Source: Unio delphinus (Eukaryota > Mollusca > Bivalvia > Unionida > Unionidae). Taken from it: DNA of 64,000 nucleotides. Where the stretch lies: NCBI GenBank assembly GCA_029339505.1, contig JAQISU010000003.1, positions 22,285,001 to 22,349,000 of the forward strand. The letters are read 5' to 3'. Positions within the stretch are counted from its first letter, which is position 1; the number at the start of each line of letters is the position of its first letter. The notes under the pieces were generated by a model that saw only the letters and a program-made list of their open reading frames with translations, searched no databases and had not been told where the DNA came from. The translations under genes were made by a program, and so were the position numbers. Positions 1 through 11,825 of this stretch are shown here, in pieces.

Positions 1-1520
1 TGTTACAGGTATAGTTCAGTGTCAGACAAATGGTTGAAATGCCAGAACTGGCACTGCATCTTGCTTTGTATGCGTGATGAAAAGACAGGCAGCCATGGTT
101 TTCAGTTCAGCAGAAGTCATAAGGTTTCAACAGACAAATATACTTATGTTCATAATTTGTTATGTGAAGAAGAAATGCTAAGACATTTAGAGATTTACCA
201 GCAATGTTTAAGATCCAGCAAATGCCAGAATACTTGTTAAGTTTCCTTCCAGTAGGTGTAGTGAACAATATCAAATGGCAATGCATACTCCAAATACATT
301 GCATATCAGATATCTATAAGTAGAGAGTTTATCCATCTGTGGATATTTTCAGTAGGATTTTTGTGATGGTACTAGTTTTATTGAAACTTTATTAATATTA
401 GCTAGTGTTGTTCTGATTATCGAGTATAATCAATCATCAGTTGGTTGAGTAAACCAATAAGATAATCGATTGTGAACTCCATAATTGATTGTGTGTAAAG
501 GGAGACTACTTTTTATGTGTATGCAAAGCACAAAGGTTACTAAAACTCCCAGCCACTAAAGTTGACCTGAAATTTATTAATCCCTTCACAACTGCAAATA
601 AAACACCTTATGATTCATAATTAGGAACATATAGTCATTATTACATGGTCAAGTTGTTAAATTGTAGAGTTAATAAATTTTAACATATTTTGTTGATTTG
701 TTTCAGTTAAATTGCAACATCTTTTGTACTATTTATAAACACTGATAAACAAGAAAATCATGTCTTTCTATACTTTAAATTATAGACACTTCACATATGA
801 ATGAAAGAATTTTCAGGGGATTGAAACAGTATTTCAGTTACATATGACTCGATCAGCCATAAAAAGTAACACATAATGTAATATTATTGTCAGGTTAAAG
901 TATACATGTCATTACAAGAAATAACTCCTGTACATTTATAAACATATTGAACTCTTGATCAAAGATATAACTGTGTAACAAAAATTAAAATTTGCTCTTA
1001 GTAACCGATTATAATAGATGATCAGTTAGTTAAAGGGAACTGATTAATGATTACGAATTTCTGACCGATTCCCATCACTAATATTAACAGACTGTACAAC
1101 AATATTCTTTATTAGTGAATAATATGTCAGCACATCCATACAGCGCAACACAATTTATCGGAGTATTCATTTATTAAATGTCATTTTGCATACATAGGAA
1201 ATCTGAACTTACAACCTCCTGTTGGATTTCAGATCCTCTGCCACTTAGTGAATCTTTAAAAATGAGATGCAGCCGAAAATCTCTTGGAGCTAAATCAGTC
1301 ATGTATAGAGGAAACGTTTTGTGTGTTGTGGTCCTTTGGGAAGTTGGTTGGGATGGCACTGGTTTGTTGTCATGGATACCTTGGGCAATGTCATGGATGG
1401 GTGGTATGGTAGTATTCCAAACTTATGGCAACATTTTGGAGTCATCCAAATGTCAAATGACAATAGCCGAGTCAGGCACAGGTACCTGGATGACCAGAAC
1501 TTTCGCATTGAAAACAAAAA
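1..1520. other. Non-coding DNA, no gene seen
   Basis: AT-rich sequence with only short open frames and no recognisable protein. It precedes the first identified exon of the host gene, so it may be intron or 5' flank; the sequence does not decide which. Confidence 0.6.
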
Positions 1521-1521
1521 G

Positions 1522-3905
1522 CATATAAAACTCACTAGACAGTCAGACTATATCAAGCATATAAAACTCACTAGACAGTCAGACTATATCAAGCATATAA
1601 AACTCACTAGACAGTCAGACTATATCAAGCATATAAAACTCACTAGACAGTCAGACTATATCAAGCATATAAAACTCACTAGACAGTCAGACTATATCAA
1701 GCATATAAAACTCACTAGACAGTCAGACTATATCAAGCATATAAAACTCACTGGACAGTCAGACTATATCAAGCATATAAAACTCACTAGACAGTCAGAC
1801 TATATCAAGCATATAAAACTCACTAGACAGTCAGACTATATCAAGCATATAAAACTAGACAGTCAGACTATATCAAGCATATAAAACTCACTAGACAGTC
1901 AGACTATATCAAGCATATAAAACTAGACAGTCAGACTATATCAAGCATATAAAACTCACTAGACAGTCAGACTATATCAAGCATATAAAACTCACTAGAC
2001 AGTCAGACTATATCAAGCATATAAAACTCACTAGACAGTCAGACTATATCAAACATATAAAACTCACTAGACAGTCAGACTATATCAAGCATATAAAACT
2101 CACTAGACAATCAGACTATATCAAGCATATAAAACTCACTAGACAGTCAGACTATATCAAGCATATAAAACTCACTAGACAGTCAGACTATATCAAGCAT
2201 ATAAAACTAGACAGTCAGACTATATCAAGCATATAAAACTCACTAGACAGTCAGACTATATCAAGCATATAAAACTCACTAGACAGTCAGACTAGATCAA
2301 GCATATAAAACTCACTAGACAGTCAGACTATATCAAGCATATAAAACTCACTAGACAGTCAGACTATATCAAGCATATAAAACTAGACAGTCAGACTATA
2401 TCAAGCATATAAAACTCACTAGACAGTCAGACTATATGAAGCATATAAAACTCACTAGACAGTCAGACTATATGAAGCATATAAAACTCACTAGACAGTC
2501 AGACTATATCAAGCATATAAAACTCACTAGACAGTCAGACTATATCAAGCATATAAAACTCACTAGACAGTCAGACTATATGAAGCATATAAAACTCACT
2601 AGACAGACTATATCAAACATATAAAACTCACTAGACAGTCAGACTATATCAAGCATATAAAACTCACTAGACAATCAGACTATATCAAGCATATAAAACT
2701 CGCTAGACAATCAGACTATATCAAGCATATAAAACTCACTAGACAGTCAGACTATATCAAGCATATAAAACTCACTAGACAGTCAGACTATATGAAGCAT
2801 ATAAAACTCACTAGACAGTCAGACTATATGAAGCATATAAAACTCACTAGACAGTCAGACTATATGAAGCATATAAAACTCACTAGACAGTCAGACTATA
2901 TCAAGCATATAAAACTCACTAGACAGTCAGACTATATCAAGCATATAAAACTCACTAGACAGTCAGACTATATCAAGCATATAAAACTCACTAGACAGTC
3001 AGACTATATCAAGCATATAAAACTCACTAGACAGTCAGACTATATCAAGCATATAAAACTCACTAGACAGTCAGACTATATCAAGCATATAAAACTCACT
3101 AGACAGTCAGACTATATCAAGCATATAAAACTCACTAGACAGTCAGACTATATCAAGCATATAAAACTCACTAGACAGTCAGACTATATCAAGCATATAA
3201 AACTCACTAGACAGTCAGACTATATCAAACATATAAAACTCACTAGACAGTCAGACTATATCAAGCATATAAAACTCACTAGACAGTCAGACTATATCAA
3301 GCATATAAAACTAGACAGTCAGACTATATCAAGCATATAAAACTCACTAGACAGTCAGACTATATCAAGCATATAAAACTCACTAGACAGTCAGACTATA
3401 TCAAGCATATAAAACTCACTAGACAGTCAGACTATATCAAGCATATAAAACTCACTAGACAGTCAGACTAGATCAAGCATATAAAACTCACTAGACAGTC
3501 AGACTATATCAAGCATATAAAACTCACTAGACAGTCAGACTATATCAAGCATATAAAACTCACTAGACAGTCAGACTATATCAAGCATATAAAACTCACT
3601 AGACAGTCAGACTATATCAAACATATAAAACTCACTAGACAGTCAGACTATATCAAGCATATAAAACTCACTAGACAGTCAGACTATATCAAGCATATAA
3701 AACTAGACAGTCAGACTATATCAAGCATATAAAACTCACTAGACAGTCAGACTATATGAAGCATATAAAACTCACTAGACAGTCAGACTAGATCAAGCAT
3801 ATAAAACTCACTAGACAGTCAGACTATATCAAGCATATAAAACTCACTAGACAGTCAGACTATATCAAGCATATAAAACTCACTAGACAGTCAGACTATA
3901 TCAAG
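1522..3905. repeat. Minisatellite, 36-bp unit, about 66 copies
   Basis: Head-to-tail copies of a 36-bp unit containing CTCACTAGACAGTCAGACTA. Most copies are identical. Scattered variants lack four bases (AAAACTAGACAG instead of AAAACTCACTAGACAG), and others carry single changes such as TATATGAAG or TAGATCAAG. A 36-bp unit has no stop in one frame, giving a 12-residue peptide repeat, but the 32-bp variants break that frame repeatedly, so this is not a coding repeat. The array ends sharply at 3905. Confidence 0.97.
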
Positions 3906-3951
3906 CGATTTGTGGTCTTTGATTTTTTTTTCAATGATCAAAACATTATTT

Positions 3952-4295
3952 TCTGTTTAGTTTTTACCGCTCCGGTGGCCTTGTGGTTAGAGTGTTCGCC
4001 GTGGAAGCGGCAGGTCGTGGGTTCGATCCCCGGCCGAGTCATACCAAAGACTTACAAAAATGGTACTAACAGCTGCCTCGCTTGACGCTCAGCATTAAGA
4101 GGTTAGTGTTAGGACTGGTCGGCCTGGTGTCAGGATAATGTGACTGGGTGGGACATAATGCTACATGTCTGCGGCATGATGCCTGAGTGCTAGACATCAC
4201 TATAAACTGCCTCACAGCAGACATTGTAGTGATATGACTGAAAAATTGTTAAAGCTACGTTAAAAATCCTAATCTAACAAACAATCTGTTTAGTT
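3952..4295 (+). mobile_element. tRNA-derived SINE (SINE-A), full length, with target duplication
   Basis: The element body is about 3963-4284, flanked by an 11-bp direct repeat, TCTGTTTAGTT, at 3952-3962 and 4285-4295. The head reads like a tRNA: an A-box-like stretch (GGCCTTGTGGTTAGAG) and a B box (GGTTCGATCCC). A central conserved body follows (CATACCAAAGACTTAC, then CAGCATTAAGAGGTTAGTG) and an A-rich CAAA-type tail. It is the reference copy for the other SINE-A entries. SINEs of this layout are copied by LINE enzymes from an RNA polymerase III transcript. Which named superfamily it belongs to was not determined. Confidence 0.93.
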
Positions 4296-5059
4296 GAGTT
4301 CAAAAGTAAATTTATGTTTCATCACCAGTGACAGTCTTATTCCGAATTCTCTGATTATTCTTTTCTTGTTCTGTGATTGCAGTCTGAGTACATTTTTGGT
4401 TGGCCATCAGCAAATACAGGTCCCATCTTGCTCAGACCTTTCTGAGATTCAAATGATTTTCCATCATACTGAAAACAGCTGACAATTGAATGCCTTTGAT
4501 AATGCAGATTTCTTTCACTGTGCATTTTACAACTTTTTAAATTGCCTTTCATTACAGCAGTCACTTCCCATTGACCAGTCACAGAATGGTCTGCCAGAAT
4601 TACTATTGGTCATCTTCCATACTTCATGACAGTCTGTAAAATGAAGAAACCACCTAAAAATTGTAGGAGTTGACAGAATTGTGTTGGCAAACTTTATCAA
4701 GTTTAGAGATTACTGTTGAATTCTATGATTTTACGGTATCCAGCAGAATTGTTTTCTATGTGCCAATTTTACATCACTGTTATTTACTTTTCTTGTCATA
4801 TGCATATAGATGCAGATGTTCAGCTTGACCCATGTTCAGGTGCAGATCATTTATTTGACCTTTATTTTATCCATTTATCAGTGTAACATTTATTGTCACA
4901 TTAAAATAAACAAAATAGTTAAAACAGAATATGCAGAATTTTTCAAAAAACCTTTAGCAATTATACCCTGAACTCTACAATATCAACATGAAGTCTTTTA
5001 CTACAGTTATATTGTGATAGTACTTGCAAACACAGTATGACATGGGTTGGAAAATACAT
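4296..5059. other. Non-coding DNA, no gene seen
   Basis: AT-rich sequence with short open frames on both strands and no recognisable protein, RNA gene or repeat family. Confidence 0.6.
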
Positions 5060-5355
5060 CAAAATCAAAAGTTAAGTCTTAATATGTAGTCATACACCCA
5101 AATCAAAATAAGGGCTAGCTATGTATCCTCATACCCAACTCAAAAGTTAAAGGCCTATGTACTCTCACTCCCAAATAAGAAGTAAGGTCTAGCTATGTAT
5201 CCTTACACTCAAAGTAAAGTCTAACTGTGTACTCTCACACCCACCTCAAAAGTAAGGTCTGTGTACTCTCACACCCAAATAAAAAGTAAGGTCTGTGTAC
5301 TCTCACACCCAAATAAAAAGTAAGGTCTAGCTATGTACTCTCATACCCAAAATAA
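5060..5355. repeat. Degenerate minisatellite, unit about 33-45 bp
   Basis: Imperfect copies of a unit with ACACCCAAAT, AAAAGTAAGGTCT and ATGTACTCTCA. About eight copies of variable length can be followed. The last two units, near 5270-5355, are the best preserved. Confidence 0.85.
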
Positions 5356-5714
5356 AACCCCATCATTCATATATTGTCTGTTCAATTTTTGTAGTTAATT
5401 TTTGACATACTTACTCCTGTTTATATAATAAGTATTACCAAGGGTGAAAAATGTAATGATTTACAATTTGAACCCAGTTTAGAAGTGTGGAACACTTTAA
5501 CAAGCAAGGAGTTGACATTTTGCCATCACACAATATTGTGGATAAAAGTGTCAAAGATTTTTAGAATATGAGATGGAATGGAGAGGAATTTTATGTCATT
5601 TGTTTATCTCCATTAGGGATAAAATATAAATAAAAGGCTTTGCTAAAATGTATTGAGCAAACAAAATTCCAGTTTGATGTAAGCTGCTTCTTTTCATATG
5701 ATATTTGTTCAGAC
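5356..5714. other. Non-coding DNA, no gene seen
   Basis: AT-rich spacer between two arrays with no recognisable gene or repeat. Confidence 0.55.
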
Positions 5715-6725
5715 TATGTGTGTGATCTTTGTTAATAGGGATAATCAAGTGTGTGTGATCTTTGTTCATTAAAGGGGATAATTAATCAAATGTGTGTGAT
5801 CTTTGTTCATTAATGGGGAATATCAAATGTGTGTGATCTTTGTTCATTGATGGGGATAATCAAGTGTGTGTGATCTTTGTTCATTGATGGGGATAATCAA
5901 GTGTGTGTGATCTTTGTTCATTGATGGGGATAATCAAGTGTGTGTGATCTTTGTTCATTGATGGGGATAATCAAATGTGTGTGATCTTTGTTCATTGATG
6001 GGGATAATCAAGTGTTTGTGATCTTTGTTAATGGGGATAATCAAGTGTGTGTGATCTTTGTTCATTGATAGGGATAATCAAATGTGTGTGATCTTTGTTC
6101 ATTGATGGGGATAATCAAATGTGTGTGATCTTTGTTTATTAATGGGGATAATCAAATGTGTGTGATCTTTGTTCATTGATTGGGATAATCAAATGTGTGT
6201 GATCTTTGTTCATTGATGGGGATAATCAAGTGTGTGATCTTCGTTAATGGGGATAATCAAATGTGTGTGATCTTTGTTCATTAATGGGGATAATCAAATG
6301 TGTGTGATCTTTGTTCATTAATGGGGATAATCAAATGTGTGTGATCTTTGTTCATTGATTGGGATAATCAAATGTGTGTGATCTTTGTTCATTGATGGGG
6401 ATAATCAAGTGTGTGTGATCTTCGTTAATGGGGATAATCAAATGTGTGTGATCTTTGTTCATTAATGGGGATAATCAAATGTGTGTGTGATCTTTGTTTA
6501 TTAATGGGGATAATCAAATGTGTGTGATCTTTGTTCATTGATTGGGATAATCAAATGTGTGTGATCTTTGTTCATTGATGGGGATAATCAAGTGTGTGTG
6601 ATCTTCGTTAATGGGGATAATCAAATGTGTGTGATCTTTGTTCATTGATGGGGATAATCAAATGTGTGTGATCTTTGTTCATTGATGGGGATAATCAAGT
6701 GTGTGTGATCTTCGTTAATGGGGAT
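5715..6725. repeat. Minisatellite, 35-bp unit, left part
   Basis: Tandem units containing GTGTGTGATCTTTGTTCATT and GATGGGGATAATCAA. Shorter units with ATCTTCGTTAATGGGG recur at intervals, giving a weak higher-order pattern of mixed unit types. The array is interrupted by a SINE-A insertion at 6726-7058 and resumes in the same phase afterwards. Confidence 0.96.
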
Positions 6726-7058
6726 TTGTTTGTTTGTTTGTTTGTTTGATTAGGATTTTTAACGTAGCTTTAACAATTTTTCAGTCATATCGCTACGATG
6801 TCTGCAGTGAGGCAGTTTATAGTGATGTCTAGCACTGAGACATCATGCCGCAGACATGTAGCATGATGTCTCACCCAGTCACATTATCCTGACACCAGGC
6901 CGACCAGTCCTAACACTAACCTCTTAATGCTGAGCGTCAAGCGAGGCAGCTGTTAGTACCATTTTTGTTAGTCTTTGGTATGACTCGGCCGGGGATCGAA
7001 CCGACGACCTCCCGCTTCCGGGGCGGACGCTCTAACCACTAGGCCACCGGAGCGGCTG
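6726..7058 (-). mobile_element. tRNA-derived SINE (SINE-A) inserted in a minisatellite
   Basis: Reverse-strand full-length SINE-A. Reading the minus strand, the tRNA-like head with the B box (GGTTCGATCCC) is near 6990-7056, and the tail is a run of CAAA repeats at 6726-6746. It is flanked by a perfect 13-bp duplication, CGTTAATGGGGAT, at 6713-6725 and 7059-7071. That sequence belongs to the host minisatellite, so the array existed before the insertion. Head and body are close to the copy at 3963, which suggests fairly recent activity. Confidence 0.96.
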
Positions 7059-7694
7059 CGTTAATGGGGATAATCAAATGTGTGTGATCTTTGTTCATTA
7101 ATGGGGATAATCAAGTGTGTGGGTGATCTTTGTTCATTGATGGGGATAATCAAGTGTGTGTGATCTTTGTTCATTGATGGGGATAATCAGGTGTGTGTGA
7201 TCTTTGTTCATTGATGGGGATAATCAAATGTGTGTGATCTTTGTTCATTGATGGGGATAATCAAGTGTGTGTGATCTTCGTTAATGGGGATAATCAAATG
7301 TGTGTGATCTTTGTTCATTAATGGGGATAATCAAGTGTGTGGGTGATCTTTGTTCATTGATGGGGATAATCAAGTGTGTGTGATCTTTGTTCATTGATGG
7401 GGATAATCAAGTGTGTGTGATCTTTGTTCATTGATGGGGATAATCAAGTGTGTGTGATCTTCATTAATGGGGATAATCAAATGTGTGTGATCTTTGTTAA
7501 TGGGGATAATCAAATGTGTGTGATCTTTGCTCATTAATGGGGATACTCAAATGTGTGTGATCTTTGCTCATTAATGGGGATAATCAAGTGTGTGTGATCT
7601 TTGTTCATAGACGGGGATAATCAAATGTGTGTGATCTTTGTTCATTGATGGGGATAATCAAGTGTGTGTGATCTTTGTTCATTGATGGGGATAA
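7059..7694. repeat. Minisatellite, 35-bp unit, right part
   Basis: Continuation of the 35-bp array after the SINE-A insertion, with the same GTGTGTGATCTTTGTTCATT core. Two units have an extra GG (GTGTGGGTGATC), at about 7110 and 7345. They lie within blocks of similar unit order, so a multi-unit segment was probably duplicated here. Confidence 0.95.
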
Positions 7695-7868
7695 AACTGC
7701 TGCCAGGTTAAACAAAGGCATGGCAAGCATTTCTGTATAAAAAAATATACATTATACCAGTCACTTTCATGGAAAATAAAAAATAATTTATTTGTTACCT
7801 CAGTGTCAAATCTGGGTAGTAGCAAAGTTACTTTGCTTACTTGAAACTAGGTTCCTATACACTAGAAG

Positions 7869-8100
7869 TCCTTACCATTGACCTAATTCTATCCTTACCA
7901 TTGACCTAGTTCTATCCTTACCATTGACCTAGTTCTATCCTTACCATTGACCTAGTTCTATCCTTACCATTGACCTAGTTCTATCCTTACCATTGACCTA
8001 GTTCTATCCTTACCATTGACATAGTTCTATCCTTACCATTGACATAGTTCTATCCTTACCATTGACATAGTTCTATCCTTACCATTGACATAGTTCTATA
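7869..8100. repeat. Minisatellite, 23-bp unit, about 10 copies
   Basis: Tandem copies of a 23-bp unit with TACCATTGACCTAGTTCTAT. The left units have CCTAG and the right units CATAG, so the array has two homogeneous halves. Confidence 0.95.
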
Positions 8101-8877
8101 CTTTTAATAAAATGTGACCAAGGGCATGGCCATGTAGACCACTGCTTCATGGGAGCTGGGCAATGACTGCATTTGTTTTTGTTTTGCAAGTTGGAATTCT
8201 ACTTGGAAAGAATTTGAACTTTTACCTTTTTAATATATTTGTGTCATTATATCATTATAATTACAATAGAATCAGAATACTGCAGTTAATTTGGCCCCAT
8301 TGCCTATTTACCTATTATCTTAGGTACAACAAATCATTAAGTCACTGCATCTAGTAACATTATACTAAATTTTATAATTAAAGTGTATAATCTATTTCTT
8401 TTGTTCCATTCCAACTTGGCAATGTAACAGCTATTTTATATCCTGCAATAGCAGTTGATTCTAAGATTGTCAAAATGCTAATTAAACACCTGTTTAGTTT
8501 ATTGTATTGTCAGAGATATAGGTATTTGTGTCGCATATTCTAGCACATTAGTCATGTAAGATATTAGTCCAAATCAGGTATAACGTTTATGACTTTTTAT
8601 TCTTGAGATCTGATGGATGAAACTATTTGGATTTTACATTGTTGGTTGTTTGGAAATAAGAATTCTATGTTTGGAAATATGCCTTCTGGAAAATCTTCTT
8701 TTTCTGGAAGGAAGGTGAAGAGGAAAAAATCAAACAGTATGTATCATTTTGGTAATCACCTTTTTCTGTCACCTTCAGGATTTAGAGAATCACCAAGTTC
8801 TTTTTTTTAATGTATACCAACCAATTATTGTGCATTTCACAGGTACCAGTTATTTTGAAGTTTCATATGTACCAAAT
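8101..8877. other. Non-coding DNA, no gene seen
   Basis: No convincing exon. A short open stretch near 8613-8810 has no recognisable product. Confidence 0.5.
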
Positions 8878-9172
8878 CTTGTGGATTTTGTGGATACCAA
8901 TTGTGATTTTGTGGATACCAATTGTTGTGATTTTGTGGTTACCAATTGTTGTGATTTTTATGGATACCAATTGTGATTTTTGTGAATGCCAATTTGAAGC
9001 TACCAATTGTAGCGATTTTGCGATAATAGTTTTTATGATCTCATTGGCAACAGTTGTGGATTTCCAGGGTTGCAATTGTGGGTTTTCTAATGGTTACAAT
9101 TGTTGTGAGTTTCCAGGGTTACAGTTGTGGATTTTCTGGGTATCACTTGTTGGGGATTTTGTGGACAACCAC
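8878..9172. repeat. Degenerate short-unit minisatellite, about 20-40 bp
   Basis: Repeated GTGGATACCAATTGTGATTT-type words, drifting rightwards into GGGTTGCAATTGTGGG and GGTTACAATTGTTGTGAG. Length and sequence vary from unit to unit, typical of an old array. Confidence 0.8.
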
Positions 9173-9220
9173 AGATTAGACATCCAACTAACAATAATCC
9201 TTCAGTAGAAAAAAAACTAT

Positions 9221-9429
9221 TACTATATGTATGTGCTTATAGGTCAAGTCTAACTGCAAACAGCATATATCATGATATGCCATTGCATGATGCACTTGCA
9301 GATCAGGGTCTGTGATGTTTGTTTAACTTATTACTTGTAACAAATCAAAGAGACCCAGCTCTGATGGCACATTGTTTTAGGGTAGATCTGGGTCTGTGCA
9401 GTTTGCAGTTGGACTCAACTTGCAAGGGA

Positions 9430-9435
<6 letters not shown>
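9221..9435. mobile_element. Non-autonomous TIR element (MITE-C), about 215 bp
   Basis: The left end (TACTATATGTATGTGCTTAT) and right end (CAACTTGCAAGGGAGTATAT) are related as inverted repeats to the ends of better copies at 37004-37223 and 52073-52255. The interior carries the family words CAGATCAGGGTCTGTG and GTAGATCTGGGTCTGTG. It has no coding capacity. The right terminus runs directly into a (TA)n tract. Confidence 0.75.

Positions 9436-9509
<74 letters not shown>
9430..9509. repeat. (TA)n microsatellite, about 40 repeats
   Basis: Uninterrupted alternating TA starting at the GTATATA terminus of the MITE-C copy. It probably grew from that terminus, and its length is likely to vary between individuals. 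Confidence 0.97.
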
Positions 9510-9511
<2 letters not shown>

Positions 9512-9977
9512 CCAATCCATGAATTTACCAGCATGACCCATTTTTTAAAAATACATTCATGAAAATTGACAACCTCAAAAATTGACTGATTTCAGAGAAG
9601 CTTGTTTCTAGTCATAGATGGAAAAAGGGGTTGGAGTCTTAAGGGATAGAAAAAATAGGGGGTGGGAGGGGGTGATCTTAGAAATTTTATATAATCTCAT
9701 TCATCCCGTCTTATTTCTTTTTTGTTTGACTCTACTAACTTCTGTCCCTCCTCCCCTCCTTTGCACTATTTGATCTCCAGCCTGTTTGGCCATATATTTG
9801 GGATAGTTAAGTGGTTTAAATATTGTTTTAAAGAATTCCAAAATTTTGCATTGTATTACCAAGAATATATTATGCCATGGTTGCTCACTGTATTTAAAAG
9901 GTGAGGTTATTTTCGATATGTGCATTTCATTAAGATCTAATGCAAATGAAAAAATTAATATTTTCCTTTCTTTTCAG
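9510..9977 (+). other. Intron or 5' non-coding DNA before exon A
   Basis: No coding signal. It ends in a pyrimidine-rich tract followed by CAG at 9975-9977, the splice acceptor for the exon at 9978. Confidence 0.6.
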
Positions 9978-10103
9978 GAAGAACACGAACATATGGTGAC
10001 ACAAATTACAGCAGCTCCACAACAAATTTAGGTCGACCATATGCCCCCCACTATCGAGATAAAACACCTTACCTCAGCAGAAGTCACTATGGCTTCTCAT
10101 CAG
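9978..10103 (+). CDS. Exon A of supervillin-like gene (internal exon)
   Basis: A 126-nt internal exon. The acceptor is a strong pyrimidine tract ending TTTTCAG (AG 9976-9977) and the donor is CAG|GTTAGT (GT 10104-10105). One frame is open throughout, taking two bases to finish the previous codon and leaving one base (phase 1 in, phase 1 out). It codes for a Ser/Tyr/Thr/Arg-rich segment (RTYGDTNYSSSTTNLGRPYA, then HYRDKTPYLSRSHYGFSS) with no hydrophobic stretch, so probably disordered. The phase fits the exon at 34030 exactly, creating a Gly codon across the junction, and composition matches that exon. No start codon is present, so earlier exons lie upstream, probably outside the window. The other two + frames contain stops. 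Function is inferred only from the downstream exon. Confidence 0.72.
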
Positions 10104-10216
10104 GTTAGTTTTAACTTTTATCTGAAACCTCCTTTCTTCCAGGTCCATAGATAAAATAAGGTAAGGAAAAGACTTGTTTGAATATTTTGTGCCTTCAGAT
10201 GTGTCTGAATGTTATT

Positions 10217-11406
10217 GTGGCATATAATGTTGCTCTTATCTGTGTCAATCTGTGTGGCATATACTTTTGCCCTTTTGCCCTTGTCTGTGTGGCATATACT
10301 GTTGCCCTTTTGCCCTCGTCTGTGTGTCAATCTGTGTGGCATATACTGTTGCCCTTTTGCCCTTGTCTGTGTGGCATATACTGTTGCCCTTGTGCCCTTG
10401 TCTGTGTGGCAGTCTGTGTGACATATACTGTTGCCCTTGTGCCCTTGTCTGTGTGGCAGCCTGTGTGGCATATACTGTTGCCCTTGTGCCCTTGTCTGTG
10501 TGGCAGTCTGTGTGACATATACTGTTGCCCTTGTGCCCTTGTCTGTGTGGCAGTCTGTGTGGCATATACTGTTGCCCTTGTGCCCTTGTCAGTGTGGCAG
10601 TCTGTGTGACATATACTGTTGCCCTTGTGCCCTTGTCTGTGTGTCAATCTGTGTGGCATATACTGTTGCCCTTTTGCCCTTGTCTGTGTGTCAATCTGTG
10701 TGGCATATACTGTTGCCCTTTTGCCCTTGTCTGTGTGGCATATACTGTTGCCCTTGTGCCTTTATCTGTGTGGCAGTCTGTGTGACATATACTGTTGCCC
10801 TTGTGCCCTTGTCTGTGTGGCCATCTGTGTGGCACATACTGTTGCCCTTGTGCCCTTGTCTGTGTGACATATACTGTTGCCCTTGTGCCCTTGTCTGTGT
10901 GGCAGCCTGTGTGGCATATACTGTTGCCCTTGTGCCCTTGTCTGTGTGGCAGTCTGTGTGACATATACTGTTGCCCTTGTGCCCTTGTCTGTGTGGCAGT
11001 CTGTGTGGCATATACTGTTGCCCTTGTGCCCTTGTCTGTGTGGCAGTCTGTGTGACATATACTGTTGCCCTTGTGCCCTTGTCTGTGTGGCAGTCTGTGT
11101 GGCACATACTGTTGCCCTTGTGCCCTTGTCTGTGTGGCAGTCTGTGTGACATATACTGTTGCCCTTGTGCCCTTGTCTGTGTGGCAGTCTGTGTGACATA
11201 TACTGTTGCCCTTGTGCCCTTGTCTGTGTGGCACATACTGTTGCTCTTGTGCCCTTGTCTGTGTGGCACATACTGTTGCCCTTGTGCCCTTGTCTGTGTG
11301 GCACATACTGTTGCTCTTGTGCCCTTGTCTGTGTGGCACATACTGTTGCCCTTGTGCCCTTGTCTGTGTGGCACATACTGTTGCCCTTGTCTGTGTGGCA
11401 GTCTGA
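10217..11406. repeat. Minisatellite, 35/47-bp mixed units, about 30 copies
   Basis: Units contain CATATACTGTTGCCCTTGTG and CCCTTGTCTGTGTGGCA. A long form (47 bp, with an extra CAGTCTGTGTGACA-type segment) and a short form (35 bp) alternate irregularly, and the right end is made only of short forms with CACATACTGTTGC. Several frames on both strands stay open for 70-230 codons, purely because the unit lacks stops. The array begins about 113 bp after the exon A splice donor and lies inside the intron. Confidence 0.97.
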
Positions 11407-11591
11407 CTAGTTTCGTTTTGTGTTTATGAGTATTTCTGAGGTATTATGGTGGCACACTTATAATTTGATGTCTGATGTGATCATATGGTTGTAAATGAAG
11501 ACTGGAGAAGATCATAATGGTTCTACAGAGTGATATAATAGGACTGTATTTGATGATTTCAAGAGATTATGATAGTTCTGCTTTCAAAAAT

Positions 11592-11825
11592 TGGCCCATG
11601 GCCAGGGCAGATCTATGGCAAGGACAGGCCCATGGCAAGGGTAGATCAATGCCTAGGGAAGATGCATGGCCTGGAAAGACATGGCCAAGGCAGATCTATA
11701 GCAAGGACAGTCCCATGGCCATTGCAGATAAATGGCTAGGGAAGACATATGGCCTGGGAAGACATGGCCAGGGCAGGCCTATAGCCATGTCAGATCTATG
11801 GCCATGGCAGCTATATGATCAGAGC
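11592..11825. repeat. Degenerate minisatellite, unit about 16-19 bp
   Basis: Recurring ATGGCCAGGGCAGATCTATG and GGCAAGGACAGGCCCATGGC variants, purine-rich, about 13 copies. One frame is open across it, but there is no codon conservation between units. Confidence 0.88.

Noticed and set aside
1321..3340. Long + strand open frames of a 12-residue repeat (HIKLTRQSDYIK)
   Set aside because: They are a by-product of a stop-free 36-bp unit; 32-bp variants shift the frame many times, and there is no start context, splice support or codon-level conservation.
1522..3905. CRISPR-like array
   Set aside because: There are no unique spacers between repeats; units are contiguous, and the DNA is clearly eukaryotic.
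3963..4040. tRNA gene
   Set aside because: The A and B boxes belong to the head of a SINE present in several copies, each followed by the same body; the tRNA fold is not preserved.
8613..8810. Possible exon with a basic stretch (GRKVKRKKSN)
   Set aside because: No good acceptor or donor in the phase needed to reach exon A, and no recognisable similarity.
10178..11429. Cys-rich open frames on + strand and His/Thr-rich frames on - strand
   Set aside because: Several overlapping frames on both strands are open at once because the minisatellite unit has few stops. Units vary without regard to codon position.
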